From Idiomarina sp. (GTDB taxonomy: Bacteria > Pseudomonadota > Gammaproteobacteria > Enterobacterales > Alteromonadaceae), in assembly GCA_020832105.1 (NCBI GenBank), contig JAFIFH010000074.1, positions 16,071 through 80,070 on the forward strand: 64,000 nt of DNA. Direction: 5' to 3'. Below, in pieces: positions 8,951-20,040 of the stretch. The translations under genes were made by a program, and so were the position numbers. Positions within the stretch are counted from its first letter, which is position 1. Each line of letters begins with the position of its first letter. The notes beneath the pieces were generated by a model, which did not search any database, was not told the DNA's origin, and worked only from the letters and a program-made list of their open reading frames with translations.

Positions 8951-10324
8951 TTAATCCTCTTGCGGAGCAGGGCGCAGTGCGTCGTTAATTGAGAACAGCG
9001 CATCTTCGCTGATAACACCAGCGGCCTGTTGCAGGTTGAGAATACCCTGAATGTAGCCATAGCGCGCCTCAGACAAATTGCGTCGGGCGTTAAATAGGTT
9101 ACGGGTGCTATCAAGTACATCCACAATGGTCCGGGTTCCCACTTCAAAACCAGCCTGGGTGGCATTTAATGCACTTTCAGCTGACACTACCGCTTGCTCG
9201 AGTGCTGCAATCGTTGAAATGTTTGCCACCACATCAAGGTAGTTTGAGCGCACGCGACGCTCTACAGCGCGGCGGTTTTGCTCAAGAGTCTGGCTCACTG
9301 CGATATAGTCGTTGCGAGCTTCTTCTGTGCTGGCTACGGTGCGACCACCGCGAAACAGTGGCACGTTTAACTGCAAGCCAACGTTGGTGTTGTAATCGGT
9401 GTCATTAAAATTAGCCGTAGCACGGTTACCATAGCTTGCAGTTAAGCTAACCGTCGGATAATGTCCGCTGCGTGCAAGGTCAATGCGTTGATCAGCAATT
9501 TCCAGTCCGCTGCGGCTAATCAGCAATTCAAGGTTACGCTCTTGTGCCATATTGACCCATTCGCGGGCAGTGGCTGGGTCCGGAGTGACCGGCTCAAAGC
9601 GCTCGGTATTCAGTACGTGAATGTCGCGATGTGAACGACCGGTGATCTCACGTAAGGCCTCATATGCTGTCTCGACCGCGTTCTGCGCCTGGATTTCCCG
9701 GGCTAACGCCTGGTCATACTGAGCCTGCGCTTCATGCACGTCAGTGACTGCGGTTAAGCCCACTGAGAAACGTTGGCGGGTCTGGTCCAGCTGACGCTCA
9801 ATGGCGCGTTTTTCAGCCTGGGCAAACTCAAGGGTGTCCATGGCCAGTAGCACGGAAAAATAGGCGTCGGTCACCCGCAACATTAATTGCTGGCGAGTCA
9901 GCAGGTAATTGACTTCCTGTTGGTAGGCCTGCTTTTCAACGATTGCGGTTGAGCGCCAGGTACCTAGATTGAATACTTGTTGGCTCAACGAAACCTCGCG
10001 GCCCCAGGAACCTCTTGTACCACTGCCAGTTGTAATCACGTCCGGATCTAGCGGGATATCGTCATCCTGCGTGCCGTCAGCATTACTGGAGCCTCCGAAG
10101 CGGGTGCGTGTGTAGCCGAGGCTGAAATCAATTTGTGGATACCAGTCAGCACGAGACACATCTATAGAGGAGCGCGCTGCATCTCGTTCGGCAGCAGCAC
10201 GTAGTAATTCAGGATCGTTTTCCAACGCCATACGATAAATATCGGTCAAGTCTGTGGCGCTGGCTGTCAAACTGGAGAGGCCAAACCCGAGGCTTAGCGC
10301 GAGTGACAGAAGTTTGATTTTCAT
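8951..10324 (-). CDS. tolC: Outer membrane efflux channel TolC
   Basis: TolC is the trimeric outer-membrane exit duct used by tripartite drug pumps and type I secretion systems. A signal peptide covers about residues 1-23 (MKIKLLSLALSLGFG... ending TASA). The mature protein shows the two repeated OEP domains, rich in Ala/Gln/Glu helical coiled coil (for example QAQYDQALAREIQAQNAVE and EARNDYIAVSQTLEQNRRAVE) separated by strand-rich segments. The 457-residue length is typical. It is divergent from nudF, the same arrangement as in E. coli, with 194 bases of shared upstream DNA. Confidence 0.95.
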   Translation of the reverse strand: MKIKLLSLALSLGFGLSSLTASATDLTDIYRMALENDPELLRAAAERDAARSSIDVSRADWYPQIDFSLGYTRTRFGGSSNADGTQDDDIPLDPDVITTGSGTRGSWGREVSLSQQVFNLGTWRSTAIVEKQAYQQEVNYLLTRQQLMLRVTDAYFSVLLAMDTLEFAQAEKRAIERQLDQTRQRFSVGLTAVTDVHEAQAQYDQALAREIQAQNAVETAYEALREITGRSHRDIHVLNTERFEPVTPDPATAREWVNMAQERNLELLISRSGLEIADQRIDLARSGHYPTVSLTASYGNRATANFNDTDYNTNVGLQLNVPLFRGGRTVASTEEARNDYIAVSQTLEQNRRAVERRVRSNYLDVVANISTIAALEQAVVSAESALNATQAGFEVGTRTIVDVLDSTRNLFNARRNLSEARYGYIQGILNLQQAAGVISEDALFSINDALRPAPQED

Positions 10325-10518
10325 CGATCGTTTCCTTCACAGTATTTTGGGAGAACTACGTATTTATTGTTTTTCAATATCTGTGGCCTATGTTAGCGCG
10401 TTTACCTTTAAAAGCGTATGCTATTTAGCACTTTTACGGCGCGACCAAGTGTAACAGAATGTTAGGTACGCACATGGGCGAATCGTTAATATGTATGTAA
10501 ACCACGGTGGTTTGACTG

Positions 10519-11130
10519 ATGAGAGTAAAGTTTTCTGGCAAAGATGTGAAGGTGCTTGAAAAAAAGCCGCTTCATCAAGGTTTTTTTAAGACGTCGTTAT
10601 ACCGTTTGCAACATCGCCTGTTCGCAGGGGGTTGGAGTGAAGAGATTGAACGTGAGGTGATGGATAGAGGTCACGCCGTGGTGGTGCTACCCTATGATCC
10701 CCAGCGAGACCAGATCGTCATGCTCGAACAGTTCCGCGTCGGCGCTTTAGCCACCAGCGATACGCCTTGGTTAATCGAGCTGGTTGCAGGGATGACGGAA
10801 CCAGGAGAAGAGATTGAGAACGTGGCGTTGCGGGAATTAGACGAGGAAGCCGGGTTGACCGCGAAACGGCTGAAGTTCGCCATGAGTTACCTCTCCAGCC
10901 CAGGGGGATTAACCGAACGGATATGGATTTATCTTGCTCAGGTAGATGCCAGTGAAGCCAGCGAGTACGGTGGACTGGCTAGTGAACACGAGGACATCCG
11001 AGTACAAGCGGTGGACCGTGAAGAAGTGATGCAATTATTGGCGGATGGTAAAATAGACAATGCAGCGACCGTGATAGCATTGCAGTATTTAGCACTCCAT
11101 CGTGACAATTTGCTGGCCGAGTGGTCTTAA
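10519..11130 (+). CDS. nudF: ADP-ribose pyrophosphatase (Nudix hydrolase)
   Basis: The enzyme hydrolyses ADP-ribose to AMP and ribose-5-phosphate. The Nudix box GX5EX7REUXEEXGU is complete at residues 91-113: GMTEPGEE ... RELDEEAGL. The length of 203 residues and the position between tolC and yqiB match nudF of E. coli. The gene starts the nudF-yqiB-parE-parC series on the plus strand. Confidence 0.95.
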   Translation: MRVKFSGKDVKVLEKKPLHQGFFKTSLYRLQHRLFAGGWSEEIEREVMDRGHAVVVLPYDPQRDQIVMLEQFRVGALATSDTPWLIELVAGMTEPGEEIENVALRELDEEAGLTAKRLKFAMSYLSSPGGLTERIWIYLAQVDASEASEYGGLASEHEDIRVQAVDREEVMQLLADGKIDNAATVIALQYLALHRDNLLAEWS

Positions 11131-11184
11131 AATCACGGCATGCAGGCTTTATGCTTCGCAGAATAATTATCAGAGGCTTGTAGT

Positions 11185-11652
11185 ATGAAAAATAAGCGAT
11201 ATGTACCTGATTTGCGCGAAATGCAGAGTCTGGCGGAACGAAATTACGCGTCTGCGCTAGGTTTGCTGACCGCCGATTTCAAAGCTGGCGACAGTCGCCA
11301 GCTCAGTCTCGGAGAACAACTGACGTTCAGCGTAAAAGTATTGACGGATGCCCCTTACACCACGGATATTGAAGTGAGCCAGCAGAATCAGGGGCGTGAA
11401 TATTTAGCCTCGCGGTTTGTAGTGCGCCTGTATCACGACATGCAGCTGGCAGAGATGCTTTCCAGCCAGGGACTTGAACGCTTTGCTGCATCTTATGAAG
11501 AACCCAATCCACGAATGCACCAGCGTGATGAAAAACGCCAAATTAATCATTTTCTGGCTGATTGGTTACGGCTTTGCTTTAAGCGCGGACGCTGGCATGA
11601 TGTATGTTTAGCAAGTAACGGCTCAGGCTTCGATTTTCAGGTAAAAAGATAA
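11185..11652 (+). CDS. yqiB: DUF1249 family protein YqiB
   Basis: A 155-residue cytoplasmic protein with the family opening KRYVPDLREMQSLAERNYA and the conserved C-terminal block HFLADWLRLCFKRG. Its biochemical function is not known. In E. coli the order is nudF-yqiB-cpdA-yqiA-parE; here yqiB is followed after two bases by parE, so cpdA and yqiA are missing from this spot. Confidence 0.88.
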   Translation: MKNKRYVPDLREMQSLAERNYASALGLLTADFKAGDSRQLSLGEQLTFSVKVLTDAPYTTDIEVSQQNQGREYLASRFVVRLYHDMQLAEMLSSQGLERFAASYEEPNPRMHQRDEKRQINHFLADWLRLCFKRGRWHDVCLASNGSGFDFQVKR

Positions 11653-11654
11653 TA

Positions 11655-13541
11655 ATGACAGACTATAAAGCGGATGCCATTGAGGTCTTAAACGGCCTCG
11701 AGCCGGTGCGAAGACGCCCCGGCATGTATACAGACACCACTCGACCTAATCACCTGGCGCAGGAAGTCATCGACAATAGTGTGGATGAGGCGCTGGCGGG
11801 TCATGCAAAGTCGATAAAAGTTATTTTGCATGAAGATCAGTCATTAGAAGTGGTGGATGATGGTCGCGGGATGCCCGTGGATATTCACCCTGAAGAGGGG
11901 CTGCCCGGCGTCGAGCTGATCATGACCAAGCTGCATGCTGGTGGAAAGTTCTCGAATAAAAGCTACCAGTTCTCTGGTGGCTTGCATGGCGTTGGTATCT
12001 CCGTCGTCAATGCGTTATCACTGCGGGTGGAAGTCAGTGTCAGACGTGACGCGCAAGTCTATGAGATGGCATTCGAAAATGGCGACAAAGTATCTGAACT
12101 TGAAGTTACTGGTAGCGTAGGTAAACGCAATACCGGGACCACGCTTCGCTTCTGGCCAGACCCTAAGTATTTTGACACCCCGAAGTTTTCTGTGCGAGCA
12201 CTGACCTATCAGTTGCGTGCCAAAGCAGTACTTTGCCCAGGGCTGAGCATCACCTTTATTGATAAAGCCCAGAAAACAGAAGAGACCTGGCTGTATGAAG
12301 CTGGACTGCAGGACTACTTAATTGAAGCCGTGGATGGTTACGAGCGTTTACCCCATGAGCCCTTTACTGGTGATTTTAGCGCCAAAGACGAGGCTGCCGA
12401 ATGGGCGGTCACCTGGCTGCCTGAGGGCGGTGAGGGTATCCACGAAAGCTACGTCAATCTGATCCCGACCGCGCAAGGGGGTACCCACGTCAACGGCTTA
12501 CGCCAGGGCATGTTGGAAGCACTGCGCGAATTTTGTGAGTTTCGTAATTTGCTGCCGCGCGGCGTCAAGCTAACCCCAGAAGATATCTGGGAGCGCTGTA
12601 GCTTTATTCTTTCGATCAAAATGGCCGACCCACAATTTTCCGGACAAACCAAAGAGCGGCTTTCCTCAAGGCAGACCGCGGCCTTTGTCAGTGGTGTGGT
12701 GAAGGATTCATTTAGTTTGTGGCTGAACGAGCATACCGAGCTTGCCGAGCAATTGGCGGAGCTATGTATTAGCAATGCCCAGCGACGGATGAAGGCGAGT
12801 AAGAAAGTCATCCGCAAGCGGGTTACCTCGGGGCCTGCATTGCCGGGCAAGCTGACCGATTGTGCGACCACTGACACCATGCGCGGCGAACTCTTTCTGG
12901 TGGAGGGTGACTCCGCTGGTGGTTCTACCAAACAAGCGCGGGACCGTGATTTTCAGGCGGTCATGCCGCTGCGCGGTAAAATACTTAATGCCTGGGAGGT
13001 AGAGTCTGACCAGGTACTGGCGTCGCAGGAAATTCACAATATTTCTATCGCCCTGGGGGTGGACCCAGGTGTTGCAGACCTGTCTCAACTACGTTACGGG
13101 AAGATTTGTATCCTCGCCGATGCGGACTCCGATGGTCTGCATATCGCGACCTTACTTTGTGCATTATTTATGAAGCATTTCCGCCCCCTGGTAGAGGCGG
13201 GTCACGTGTATGTGGCGATGCCGCCGTTGTATCGGGTGGATGTGGGCAAAGAGGTATTCTATGCCCTCGATGAGAGTGAAAAGCAGGGCATTTTAGATCG
13301 CATCGAAGCGGAGAAAAAACGCGGTAAAGTTAACGTGCAGCGCTTTAAAGGTTTGGGCGAAATGAACCCACTGCAATTGCGTGAAACCACCATGGACCCG
13401 AATACACGGCGCCTGGTGCAGTTAACCGTGACCGATGGGGAACATACCGACGCCCTGATGGACATGTTGCTGGCGAAAAAGCGCTCCGGGGACAGAAAAA
13501 CCTGGCTGGAATCAAAAGGCAACCTGGTGGAGCTTGCATAA
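11655..13541 (+). CDS. parE: DNA topoisomerase IV subunit B
   Basis: ParE is the ATPase subunit of topoisomerase IV, which decatenates daughter chromosomes. The GHKL ATPase motifs are visible as VIDNSVDEALAG, DDGRGMP and GGLHGVGISVVNAL in the first 130 residues. The TOPRIM metal-binding motifs are VEGDSAGGS (about residue 415) and DADSDGLHI (about 487). The 628-residue length matches ParE, not the longer GyrB. parC follows after three bases, so the two subunits are co-translated from one operon. Confidence 0.98.
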   Translation: MTDYKADAIEVLNGLEPVRRRPGMYTDTTRPNHLAQEVIDNSVDEALAGHAKSIKVILHEDQSLEVVDDGRGMPVDIHPEEGLPGVELIMTKLHAGGKFSNKSYQFSGGLHGVGISVVNALSLRVEVSVRRDAQVYEMAFENGDKVSELEVTGSVGKRNTGTTLRFWPDPKYFDTPKFSVRALTYQLRAKAVLCPGLSITFIDKAQKTEETWLYEAGLQDYLIEAVDGYERLPHEPFTGDFSAKDEAAEWAVTWLPEGGEGIHESYVNLIPTAQGGTHVNGLRQGMLEALREFCEFRNLLPRGVKLTPEDIWERCSFILSIKMADPQFSGQTKERLSSRQTAAFVSGVVKDSFSLWLNEHTELAEQLAELCISNAQRRMKASKKVIRKRVTSGPALPGKLTDCATTDTMRGELFLVEGDSAGGSTKQARDRDFQAVMPLRGKILNAWEVESDQVLASQEIHNISIALGVDPGVADLSQLRYGKICILADADSDGLHIATLLCALFMKHFRPLVEAGHVYVAMPPLYRVDVGKEVFYALDESEKQGILDRIEAEKKRGKVNVQRFKGLGEMNPLQLRETTMDPNTRRLVQLTVTDGEHTDALMDMLLAKKRSGDRKTWLESKGNLVELA

Positions 13542-13544
13542 TCT

Positions 13545-15821
13545 ATGAGCACAATGATTGAAAGCACAGAACAAGTAGAGCTGCATCGTTTCACTGAAGA
13601 TGCGTATTTAAACTATTCCATGTACGTGATTATGGATCGCGCGTTGCCACATATTGGCGATGGCCTGAAACCAGTTCAACGCCGTATCGTGTACGCCATG
13701 TCTGAGCTGGGTTTATCAGCGCTGGCTAAGTACAAAAAATCTGCGCGTACAGTGGGTGACGTACTAGGTAAATTCCACCCCCATGGTGACTCTGCCTGTT
13801 ACGAAGCTATGGTATTAATGGCGCAGCCGTTTTCTTATCGCTACCCGCTCATCGACGGCCAGGGCAACTGGGGCTCAGCCGATGACCCTAAGTCATTTGC
13901 TGCCATGCGTTATACCGAATCACGGTTATCCCGCTTTAGCGAAGTACTGCTTTCAGAGCTTGGCCAAGGCACCTCTGACTGGGTACCAAACTTCGATGGC
14001 ACCATGGATGAGCCAAAGGTGCTGCCGTCACGTTTACCGCATATTCTGCTCAATGGTGTTACCGGCATTGCGGTGGGTATGGCCACCGATATTCCACCGC
14101 ACAATGTGCGTGAGCTGGCCAATGCCTGCGCGCACTTATTGGATAAGCCAAGTGCGGATTTAGCCGACATTATGCAGTTCGTACAAGGGCCTGATTACCC
14201 GACGGACGCCGAAGTGATTACCCCGCGAAAAGATATTGAGCAAATCTATCAGACCGGTAAGGGCTCGATTCGGATGCGCGCGCGCTACGTCATTGAAGAT
14301 GGTGATATCGTAATTGACGCGTTACCACATCATGCGTCCGGTGCGCGCATTCTTGAGCAAATCGCAGCTCAGATGACCGCGAAGAAGTTACCACTGGTGG
14401 CTGACCTGCGCGACGAATCGGACCATGAAAATCCAACCCGTTTGGTGATTATGCCGCGGTCAAACCGTGTCGATAGTGCGCAGTTAATGGCGCACTTATT
14501 TGCTACCACGGACCTGGAAAAGAGCTACCGGGTCAACCTGAATATGCTAGGGCTGGACGGCCGGCCGAAGGTTAAGTCCTTAGTCACTATTTTAAGTGAG
14601 TGGTTGAAGTATCGCTTACAAACCGTCACTCGTCGCTTGCAATACCGTTTAGATAAAGTCGAAGCGCGCCTGCATATTCTGCAAGGTTTGTTGATTGCTT
14701 TTCTTAATATCGATGAAGTGATTGAGATTATCCGCGGCGAAGACAAGCCCAAGCCTGTGCTAATGGAGCGTTTTGCGCTCACAGACACCCAGGCTGAAGC
14801 GATTCTGGAATTGAAATTACGCCATCTTGCGAAGTTAGAAGAGCACAAACTGCGCGGCGAGCAGGATGAATTGGCTAAAGAACGAGACAAGCTTACTACC
14901 TTGCTAAGCTCCGAACGTCGACTAAAAACCCTGATTAAAAAAGAGCTGCTGGCGGACGCCGAAAAATACGGAGATGACCGTCGTTCACCGCTGGTAGAGC
15001 GTGGGGAATCGAAGGCGTTAAGTGAGCGCGAACTTACCCCGTCAGAAGCGGTGACCGTGGTGTTGTCGAAAAAAGGCTGGGTGAGAGCGGCGAAAGGCCA
15101 CGATGTGGATGGTGCCACCCTGGCGTACAAGTCCGGGGACGCCTTCCTCGCCAGTGCCAAGGGGCGCAGCAATCAGCCGGTGGTGTTTATCGACTCCTCT
15201 GGGCGCAGCTTTGCCTGTGAAGCTCATTCACTGCCATCTGCGAGAACTCACGGTGAGCCATTAACCGGTCGCTTCTCGCTGGTCAGTGGCGAAGTGATTG
15301 AACAGGTGCTGATGGGGCGTGATGAGCAGAAGTACTTGCTCGGCTCAGACGCGGGTTATGGTTTTGTAACTACCTTTAGCGATATGCAGAGTAAAGTTAA
15401 AAACGGTAAGGCGCTGGTAAGCCTGCCAAGTGCGGCGAAGATCCTGCCACCGATTGCGGTGAGTAATATGGCAGAAGACCAGGTCGCGGTGGTTTCAAAT
15501 GAAGGCCGCTTATTGTTGTTCCCGCTGAAAGACGTGCCTCAATTGAGTAAAGGCAAAGGCAATAAAATGATCAGCATTCCTGCTACGCGGGCTAAGTTAC
15601 GCGAGGAGTTTGTCCAGGCAATGACCATTGTGCCCCAAGGGAGTGGGCTGACGGTGATTGCTGGCAAGCGTAAGTTGGTACTCAAAGCGTCTGATCTGGA
15701 ACACTATGAAGGTGAGCGCGGGCGTCGGGGTAATAAGTTACCGCGCGGACTACAGCGAGTGGATGCACTACAACCACATATCAACGCAGAGCAGGAACCT
15801 GAGGCGGAAGCAGAATCCTAA
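13545..15821 (+). CDS. parC: DNA topoisomerase IV subunit A
   Basis: ParC is the DNA-cleaving subunit of topoisomerase IV. The catalytic tyrosine is Y123 in [11 protein letters not shown]. The quinolone-determining region reads [13 protein letters not shown] with Ser83 and Glu87, equivalent to E. coli Ser80 and Glu84, that is the wild-type sensitive residues. A coiled-coil tower (about 430-480) and a C-terminal beta-pinwheel follow; the tail is acidic ([10 protein letters not shown]). The protein has 758 residues, as expected. Confidence 0.98.
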   Translation: MSTMIESTEQVELHRFTEDAYLNYSMYVIMDRALPHIGDGLKPVQRRIVYAMSELGLSALAKYKKSARTVGDVLGKFHPHGDSACYEAMVLMAQPFSYRYPLIDGQGNWGSADDPKSFAAMRYTESRLSRFSEVLLSELGQGTSDWVPNFDGTMDEPKVLPSRLPHILLNGVTGIAVGMATDIPPHNVRELANACAHLLDKPSADLADIMQFVQGPDYPTDAEVITPRKDIEQIYQTGKGSIRMRARYVIEDGDIVIDALPHHASGARILEQIAAQMTAKKLPLVADLRDESDHENPTRLVIMPRSNRVDSAQLMAHLFATTDLEKSYRVNLNMLGLDGRPKVKSLVTILSEWLKYRLQTVTRRLQYRLDKVEARLHILQGLLIAFLNIDEVIEIIRGEDKPKPVLMERFALTDTQAEAILELKLRHLAKLEEHKLRGEQDELAKERDKLTTLLSSERRLKTLIKKELLADAEKYGDDRRSPLVERGESKALSERELTPSEAVTVVLSKKGWVRAAKGHDVDGATLAYKSGDAFLASAKGRSNQPVVFIDSSGRSFACEAHSLPSARTHGEPLTGRFSLVSGEVIEQVLMGRDEQKYLLGSDAGYGFVTTFSDMQSKVKNGKALVSLPSAAKILPPIAVSNMAEDQVAVVSNEGRLLLFPLKDVPQLSKGKGNKMISIPATRAKLREEFVQAMTIVPQGSGLTVIAGKRKLVLKASDLEHYEGERGRRGNKLPRGLQRVDALQPHINAEQEPEAEAES

Positions 15822-15885
15822 CCCGTGGCTTAAGCCAGCGATGATAAATTTTCAGGCCACGCCTGTACGCTGAAACGGGTTTTTT
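15820..15885 (+). terminator. Possible structured terminator after parC
   Basis: AACCCGT at the parC stop codon can pair with ACGGGTT at 15875-15881, which runs into a T6 tract. GTGGC/GCCAC can pair inside the loop. The long loop makes this less certain than the other terminators. Confidence 0.45.
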
Positions 15886-15935
15886 GCGCATAACCCATGT
15901 ATACTGTCGCCTTTTAAATGAGTAGAGAAAGTAAA

Positions 15936-16679
15936 ATGCTAGCTGTTGTTCGCATCATCATTCTGGGTCTGTTTTTTGTCGTAGTGGGTGTGTTGGGGTG
16001 CTTGTTCTGCATCCTGCGTCCGTTTCATCGCAATAATACAGCGCTCTTTTCACATATATTTGGCAGTATGCACAAATTATTCGGCCTCAAGCTGATTATT
16101 AGACGGCCTGAGGATAGTGACGAGCAAGGGCCTTATGTGTATATCGCTAACCATCAAAACAGCTATGATCTTTTTACTTTAAGTCGCTCAGTGCCCTTAG
16201 GTACGGTTACCATCGGTAAGAAAAGTTTAAAATGGGTGCCGTTTTTTGGTCAGCTGTACTGGCTGGCGGGAAACATCCTGATTGACCGTAAAAATAAAGG
16301 TCGCGCCCACGGTACCATTGGAACAGCGGCCGCGGCGATTCGCAAACGTCAGCTGTCCGTCATGATGTTCCCGGAAGGTACCCGTAACTATGGCCGTGGC
16401 CTGTTGCCGTTTAAAACTGGCGCGTTTCACACCGCAGTGCAAGCAAAAGTACCAGTGGTTCCAGTTTGTGTATCGACCACTCACGAGCAAGTTAACCTCA
16501 ATCGCTGGCGCAATGGCACTGTGATTGTGGAATTTTTACCGCCCATTGATACCGATGGCCTGAAAAAAGAAGGTGCACGGACGTTAATGCAGGCGGCACA
16601 TGAGCAAATGAATGCTAAAATAGCTGAACTGGATGCGGAAGTGGCATCATTAGACCAAGATATTAAGCGAAAGAAATAG
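15936..16679 (+). CDS. plsC: 1-acyl-sn-glycerol-3-phosphate acyltransferase
   Basis: PlsC acylates lysophosphatidic acid to phosphatidic acid in the inner membrane. HX4D is seen as NHQNSYD (about residue 73) and the second acceptor-binding block as FPEGTRN (about 145). The N-terminus is one hydrophobic helix. The ATG at 15936 (MLAVVRIIIL) is preferred over the ATG 18 bases upstream, because AGAGAAAG precedes it at a suitable distance and E. coli PlsC begins at the equivalent point. The order parC-plsC is the same as in E. coli. The charged C-terminal tail is predicted to be helical. Confidence 0.95.
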   Translation: MLAVVRIIILGLFFVVVGVLGCLFCILRPFHRNNTALFSHIFGSMHKLFGLKLIIRRPEDSDEQGPYVYIANHQNSYDLFTLSRSVPLGTVTIGKKSLKWVPFFGQLYWLAGNILIDRKNKGRAHGTIGTAAAAIRKRQLSVMMFPEGTRNYGRGLLPFKTGAFHTAVQAKVPVVPVCVSTTHEQVNLNRWRNGTVIVEFLPPIDTDGLKKEGARTLMQAAHEQMNAKIAELDAEVASLDQDIKRKK

Positions 16680-16689
16680 GAGCACCCCC

Positions 16690-17106
16690 ATGTCTGAGCC
16701 TGAATACGATGTGCTAGATAGCGAGCAGGCATGCCGAGCCTTTACCCGTGAAACTCTGGCAGAATTAAAAGACGCTGGTGCGGAGATGGAAGAGCCGCAC
16801 TTAGTTGAGCATCACTTGTTCAGCCCTAACTTTGAGAAGTTGGAAAAGGCGGTGGTCGAACTGGCGAAAAAAGGCTACGAAGTCGAAGACGCTGACGAAG
16901 TGGAAATGGAAGACGGTAGCGAAGGCTTTTGTTGTGATGTGATGGCGGAAAGCCCGTTGACCCAGGACGCGCTCAATGAGCAAACGGACTTAATTATTTC
17001 GTTAGTGAAAAAATTCGACATCGAATATGACGGCTGGGGTACTTACTTGCCGGAAATAGATGGCGACGAAGACGATTTCGAAGACGACGAAACCATCGTT
17101 CATTAG
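16690..17106 (+). CDS. rraB: Regulator of ribonuclease E activity B
   Basis: RraB is a small acidic cytoplasmic protein that binds RNase E and inhibits cleavage of some transcripts. The 138-residue length, the block DAGAEMEEPHLVEHHLFS and the very acidic C-terminus (DGDEDDFEDDET) match the family. It begins 10 bases after plsC and ends just before a shared terminator. Confidence 0.92.
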   Translation: MSEPEYDVLDSEQACRAFTRETLAELKDAGAEMEEPHLVEHHLFSPNFEKLEKAVVELAKKGYEVEDADEVEMEDGSEGFCCDVMAESPLTQDALNEQTDLIISLVKKFDIEYDGWGTYLPEIDGDEDDFEDDETIVH

Positions 17107-17126
17107 CCTTAAAAAGTATCAGCAAT

Positions 17127-17154
17127 AAAAAAGCCCTCAGTAGAGGGCTTTTTT
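17127..17154. terminator. Bidirectional terminator between rraB and valS
   Basis: AAAAAAGCCCTC pairs perfectly with GAGGGCTTTTTT across the loop AGTA. A-run and T-run flank the stem, so it can stop transcripts of both convergent genes. Confidence 0.93.
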
Positions 17155-17173
17155 GTCTTTAACCGCCGGGGCA

Positions 17174-20029
17174 TTACAGCGCGGCGATTTTCTCGCGTTG
17201 CTGGGTGAGCGTTTGCAGGGTTTCTTCCTGCTCACTAAGTTTAGCTCGCTCTTTATCAATGACCGCCGCTGGGGCTTTGCTGACAAAGCTTTCGTTGCCG
17301 AGCTTACCCTGAACCCGCTTGATTTCGCCTAAGGCTTTCTCAATCGCTTTATCAAGGCGGGCAAGCTCCGCATCTTTATCAATCAAGCCAGCCATCGGGA
17401 TATGCAATTCAAGCTTGCCAACCAATGCGGTTGCCGACGCTGGGCCTTCCTCATCCGCCGCTAAAAACTCGATACTTTCAAGTTTCGCCAGTGCTTTTAA
17501 GAAAGTCGCGTTATCGGTTAAACGACGTTTGGCGGTTTCATCAGCGTGCTTGATCAGGAGCGGCAATGCCTTATTCGGTGAGATATCCATTTCACCACGA
17601 ATATTGCGAATACCTTCAATCACTTCCTTCAGCCACTCCATATCGGCCATGGCCTGCGGATACTGCTGCGCAAGCACTTGTGGGAACGGTTCAACCATAA
17701 TGCTCTTACGTACGCTGGTATCGATACCCGCCACTGGTGCAACCCGCTGCCAAATCGCTTCAGTAATGTAGGGCAGGATAGGGTGCAGCATTCTTAATAG
17801 CTGCTCAAGCATGCGCACTAAGGTGCGGCGTGTGCCTCGCTGCTGAGCTTCGCTGCCGTTAAACAGCACCGGCTTGGTCAACTCTAAGTACCAGTCACAG
17901 AACTGGTTCCAGGTAAACTCATAAGCAATGCTTGCAGCCTGATCAAAGCGATACTGTTCCAGCGCTTTACGGAACTCAGCTACGGCCTGGTTGCTGCGCT
18001 CGATAATCCATTGGTCAGCCAGCGACAACTCGATATCGTCACTGTTAAGGCCACAGTCGTGCTCTTCGGTGTTCATTAACACGTAACGACTGGCGTTCCA
18101 CAGCTTATTACAGAAGTTGCGGTAACCCTCCAGGCGCTTCATGTCCCAGTTAATGTCGCGCCCGGTTGAAGCCAGGGCGGTAAGCGTAAAGCGCAGGGCG
18201 TCGGTACCATGTGGTGCAATGCCTTGCGGGAACTCCTTGCGGGTGCGCTTCTCGATCTTATCAGCCAGTTTACCCTGCATCATGTTCGCGGTGCGCTTCT
18301 CGATGAGCGCTTCGGCGCTAATGCCGTCAATCATGTCCAGCGGGTCAAGTACATTCCCCTTGGACTTCGACATCTTGTTGCCTTCTTCGTCACGAATAAG
18401 GCCGGTCACGTAGACTTTCTTAAACGGCACCTGGGGTTGACCCTCGTCGTCTTTGACGAAATGCATGGTCATCATGATCATGCGCGCAACCCAGAAGAAG
18501 ATAATGTCAAAACCTGTGACCAGCACGTCCGTGGGGTGGAAGGTTTTCAGGTCCTCGGTATTTTTTGGCCAACCTAAGGTTGAGAATGTCCATAGCGCAG
18601 ATGAGAACCAGGTGTCCAATACATCGTCGTCCTGACGCAGCACCACGTTACTTGCCAGGTTATGTTTTTGGCGTACTTCTGCTTCATCACGCCCTACATA
18701 GACCTTGCCGTCTTCGTCATACCAGGCAGGAATACGGTGGCCCCACCACAATTGACGCGAAATACACCAGTCCTGCAGGTCGCGCATCCAGGCAAAGTAC
18801 ATGTTTTCGTATTGCTTCGGCACAAACTCGATACGGCCGTCTTCTACAGCCGCTGTAGCATCTTTCGCGAGCGGAGCAACGCGTACATACCACTGGTCAG
18901 TTAAGTAAGGTTCAATCACCACACCAGAACGGTCGCCCATAGGGACCTTGTTGGTGTGGTTTTCAATCTCTGCGAGTAAGCCTTTCTCTGCAAAAGCAGC
19001 AACAATCGCTTTACGTGCGTCGAAGCGATCCAGGCCTGCAAATTCAGCAGGTAGCGCAGTATCCGCGTTGGCAATGGCCTCACCGGTACTGGTGTAGAAC
19101 TCTGCTTCGCCGAGGATCTGTGCATCGTCATTGAGCACGTTAATCAGCGGCATACCGTGTTTTTTGCCCACTTCGTAGTCATTAAAATCGTGAGCCGGGG
19201 TGATCTTCACACAGCCGGTACCGAACTCAGGGTCAACATAGTCGTCGGCGATAATAGGAATGCGGCGGCCGACCAGCGGCAGGGTAATGAACTTGCCATG
19301 CAGCGCTTTATAGCGGTCATCGTCGGGGTGTACTGCAACACAGACATCCCCAAGCATAGTTTCTGGGCGGGTGGTGGCGACTATCAGGTGGCTCTCACCT
19401 TCACTGGTGGTTTGGCCGTCAGCTAATGGATAGCGCAAATGCCAGAGTTTGCCCTGGGTATCAATATTCTCTACTTCCAGGTCTGAGATCGCAGTTTTTA
19501 ACTTCGGATCCCAGTTTACCAGGCGCTTGCCACGGTAGATTAAATCGTCTTCAAATAAACGAACAAAGACTTCCTGAACAGCGTCAGACAGCCCCTCGTC
19601 CATGGTAAAGCGCTCACGGTCCCAGTCTACCGAGTCGCCTAAACGACGCATTTGCTGGGTAATGGTGCCACCGGATTCAGCTTTCCATTCCCACACTTTA
19701 TCGATAAAGGCGTCACGGCCAAGCTCATGGCGGGTAGGACCCCCTTGCGCGGCGAGTTTACGCTCAACCACCATTTGCGTAGCAATACCTGCGTGATCTG
19801 AACCCACTTGCCACAGCGAATTAAAACCGTCCATGCGCTTAAAACGGGTCAGCGTGTCCATGATGGTGTGCTGAAATGCGTGGCCCATATGCAATGAGCC
19901 CGTCACGTTTGGTGGCGGGATCATGATGCAGTAAGCGTCGCCTTGACCGGAAGGCTTAAAGTAGCCAGCGTCTTCCCAGGTTTGGTACATCGATTCTTCA
20001 ATGGCCTGAGGGGAGTAGGTTTTATCCAT
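17174..20029 (-). CDS. valS: Valyl-tRNA synthetase
   Basis: A class I aminoacyl-tRNA synthetase of 951 residues that charges tRNA-Val. The HIGH-type motif is [14 protein letters not shown] (residues 38-51) and the KMSKS motif is [10 protein letters not shown] (about 551). The editing domain lies between them ([12 protein letters not shown]), and a C-terminal coiled-coil arm of about 70 residues binds tRNA. holC lies 11 bases upstream and pepA before that, giving the common order pepA-holC-valS. Confidence 0.99.
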   Translation of the reverse strand: MDKTYSPQAIEESMYQTWEDAGYFKPSGQGDAYCIMIPPPNVTGSLHMGHAFQHTIMDTLTRFKRMDGFNSLWQVGSDHAGIATQMVVERKLAAQGGPTRHELGRDAFIDKVWEWKAESGGTITQQMRRLGDSVDWDRERFTMDEGLSDAVQEVFVRLFEDDLIYRGKRLVNWDPKLKTAISDLEVENIDTQGKLWHLRYPLADGQTTSEGESHLIVATTRPETMLGDVCVAVHPDDDRYKALHGKFITLPLVGRRIPIIADDYVDPEFGTGCVKITPAHDFNDYEVGKKHGMPLINVLNDDAQILGEAEFYTSTGEAIANADTALPAEFAGLDRFDARKAIVAAFAEKGLLAEIENHTNKVPMGDRSGVVIEPYLTDQWYVRVAPLAKDATAAVEDGRIEFVPKQYENMYFAWMRDLQDWCISRQLWWGHRIPAWYDEDGKVYVGRDEAEVRQKHNLASNVVLRQDDDVLDTWFSSALWTFSTLGWPKNTEDLKTFHPTDVLVTGFDIIFFWVARMIMMTMHFVKDDEGQPQVPFKKVYVTGLIRDEEGNKMSKSKGNVLDPLDMIDGISAEALIEKRTANMMQGKLADKIEKRTRKEFPQGIAPHGTDALRFTLTALASTGRDINWDMKRLEGYRNFCNKLWNASRYVLMNTEEHDCGLNSDDIELSLADQWIIERSNQAVAEFRKALEQYRFDQAASIAYEFTWNQFCDWYLELTKPVLFNGSEAQQRGTRRTLVRMLEQLLRMLHPILPYITEAIWQRVAPVAGIDTSVRKSIMVEPFPQVLAQQYPQAMADMEWLKEVIEGIRNIRGEMDISPNKALPLLIKHADETAKRRLTDNATFLKALAKLESIEFLAADEEGPASATALVGKLELHIPMAGLIDKDAELARLDKAIEKALGEIKRVQGKLGNESFVSKAPAAVIDKERAKLSEQEETLQTLTQQREKIAAL

Positions 20030-20040
20030 AGTGTCCTTCG

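Noticed and set aside
14525..15172. Open frame of 215 codons antisense to parC
   Set aside because: It is Ser/Arg-rich without any family motif and lies entirely opposite conserved parC coding sequence; a shadow of its codon use.
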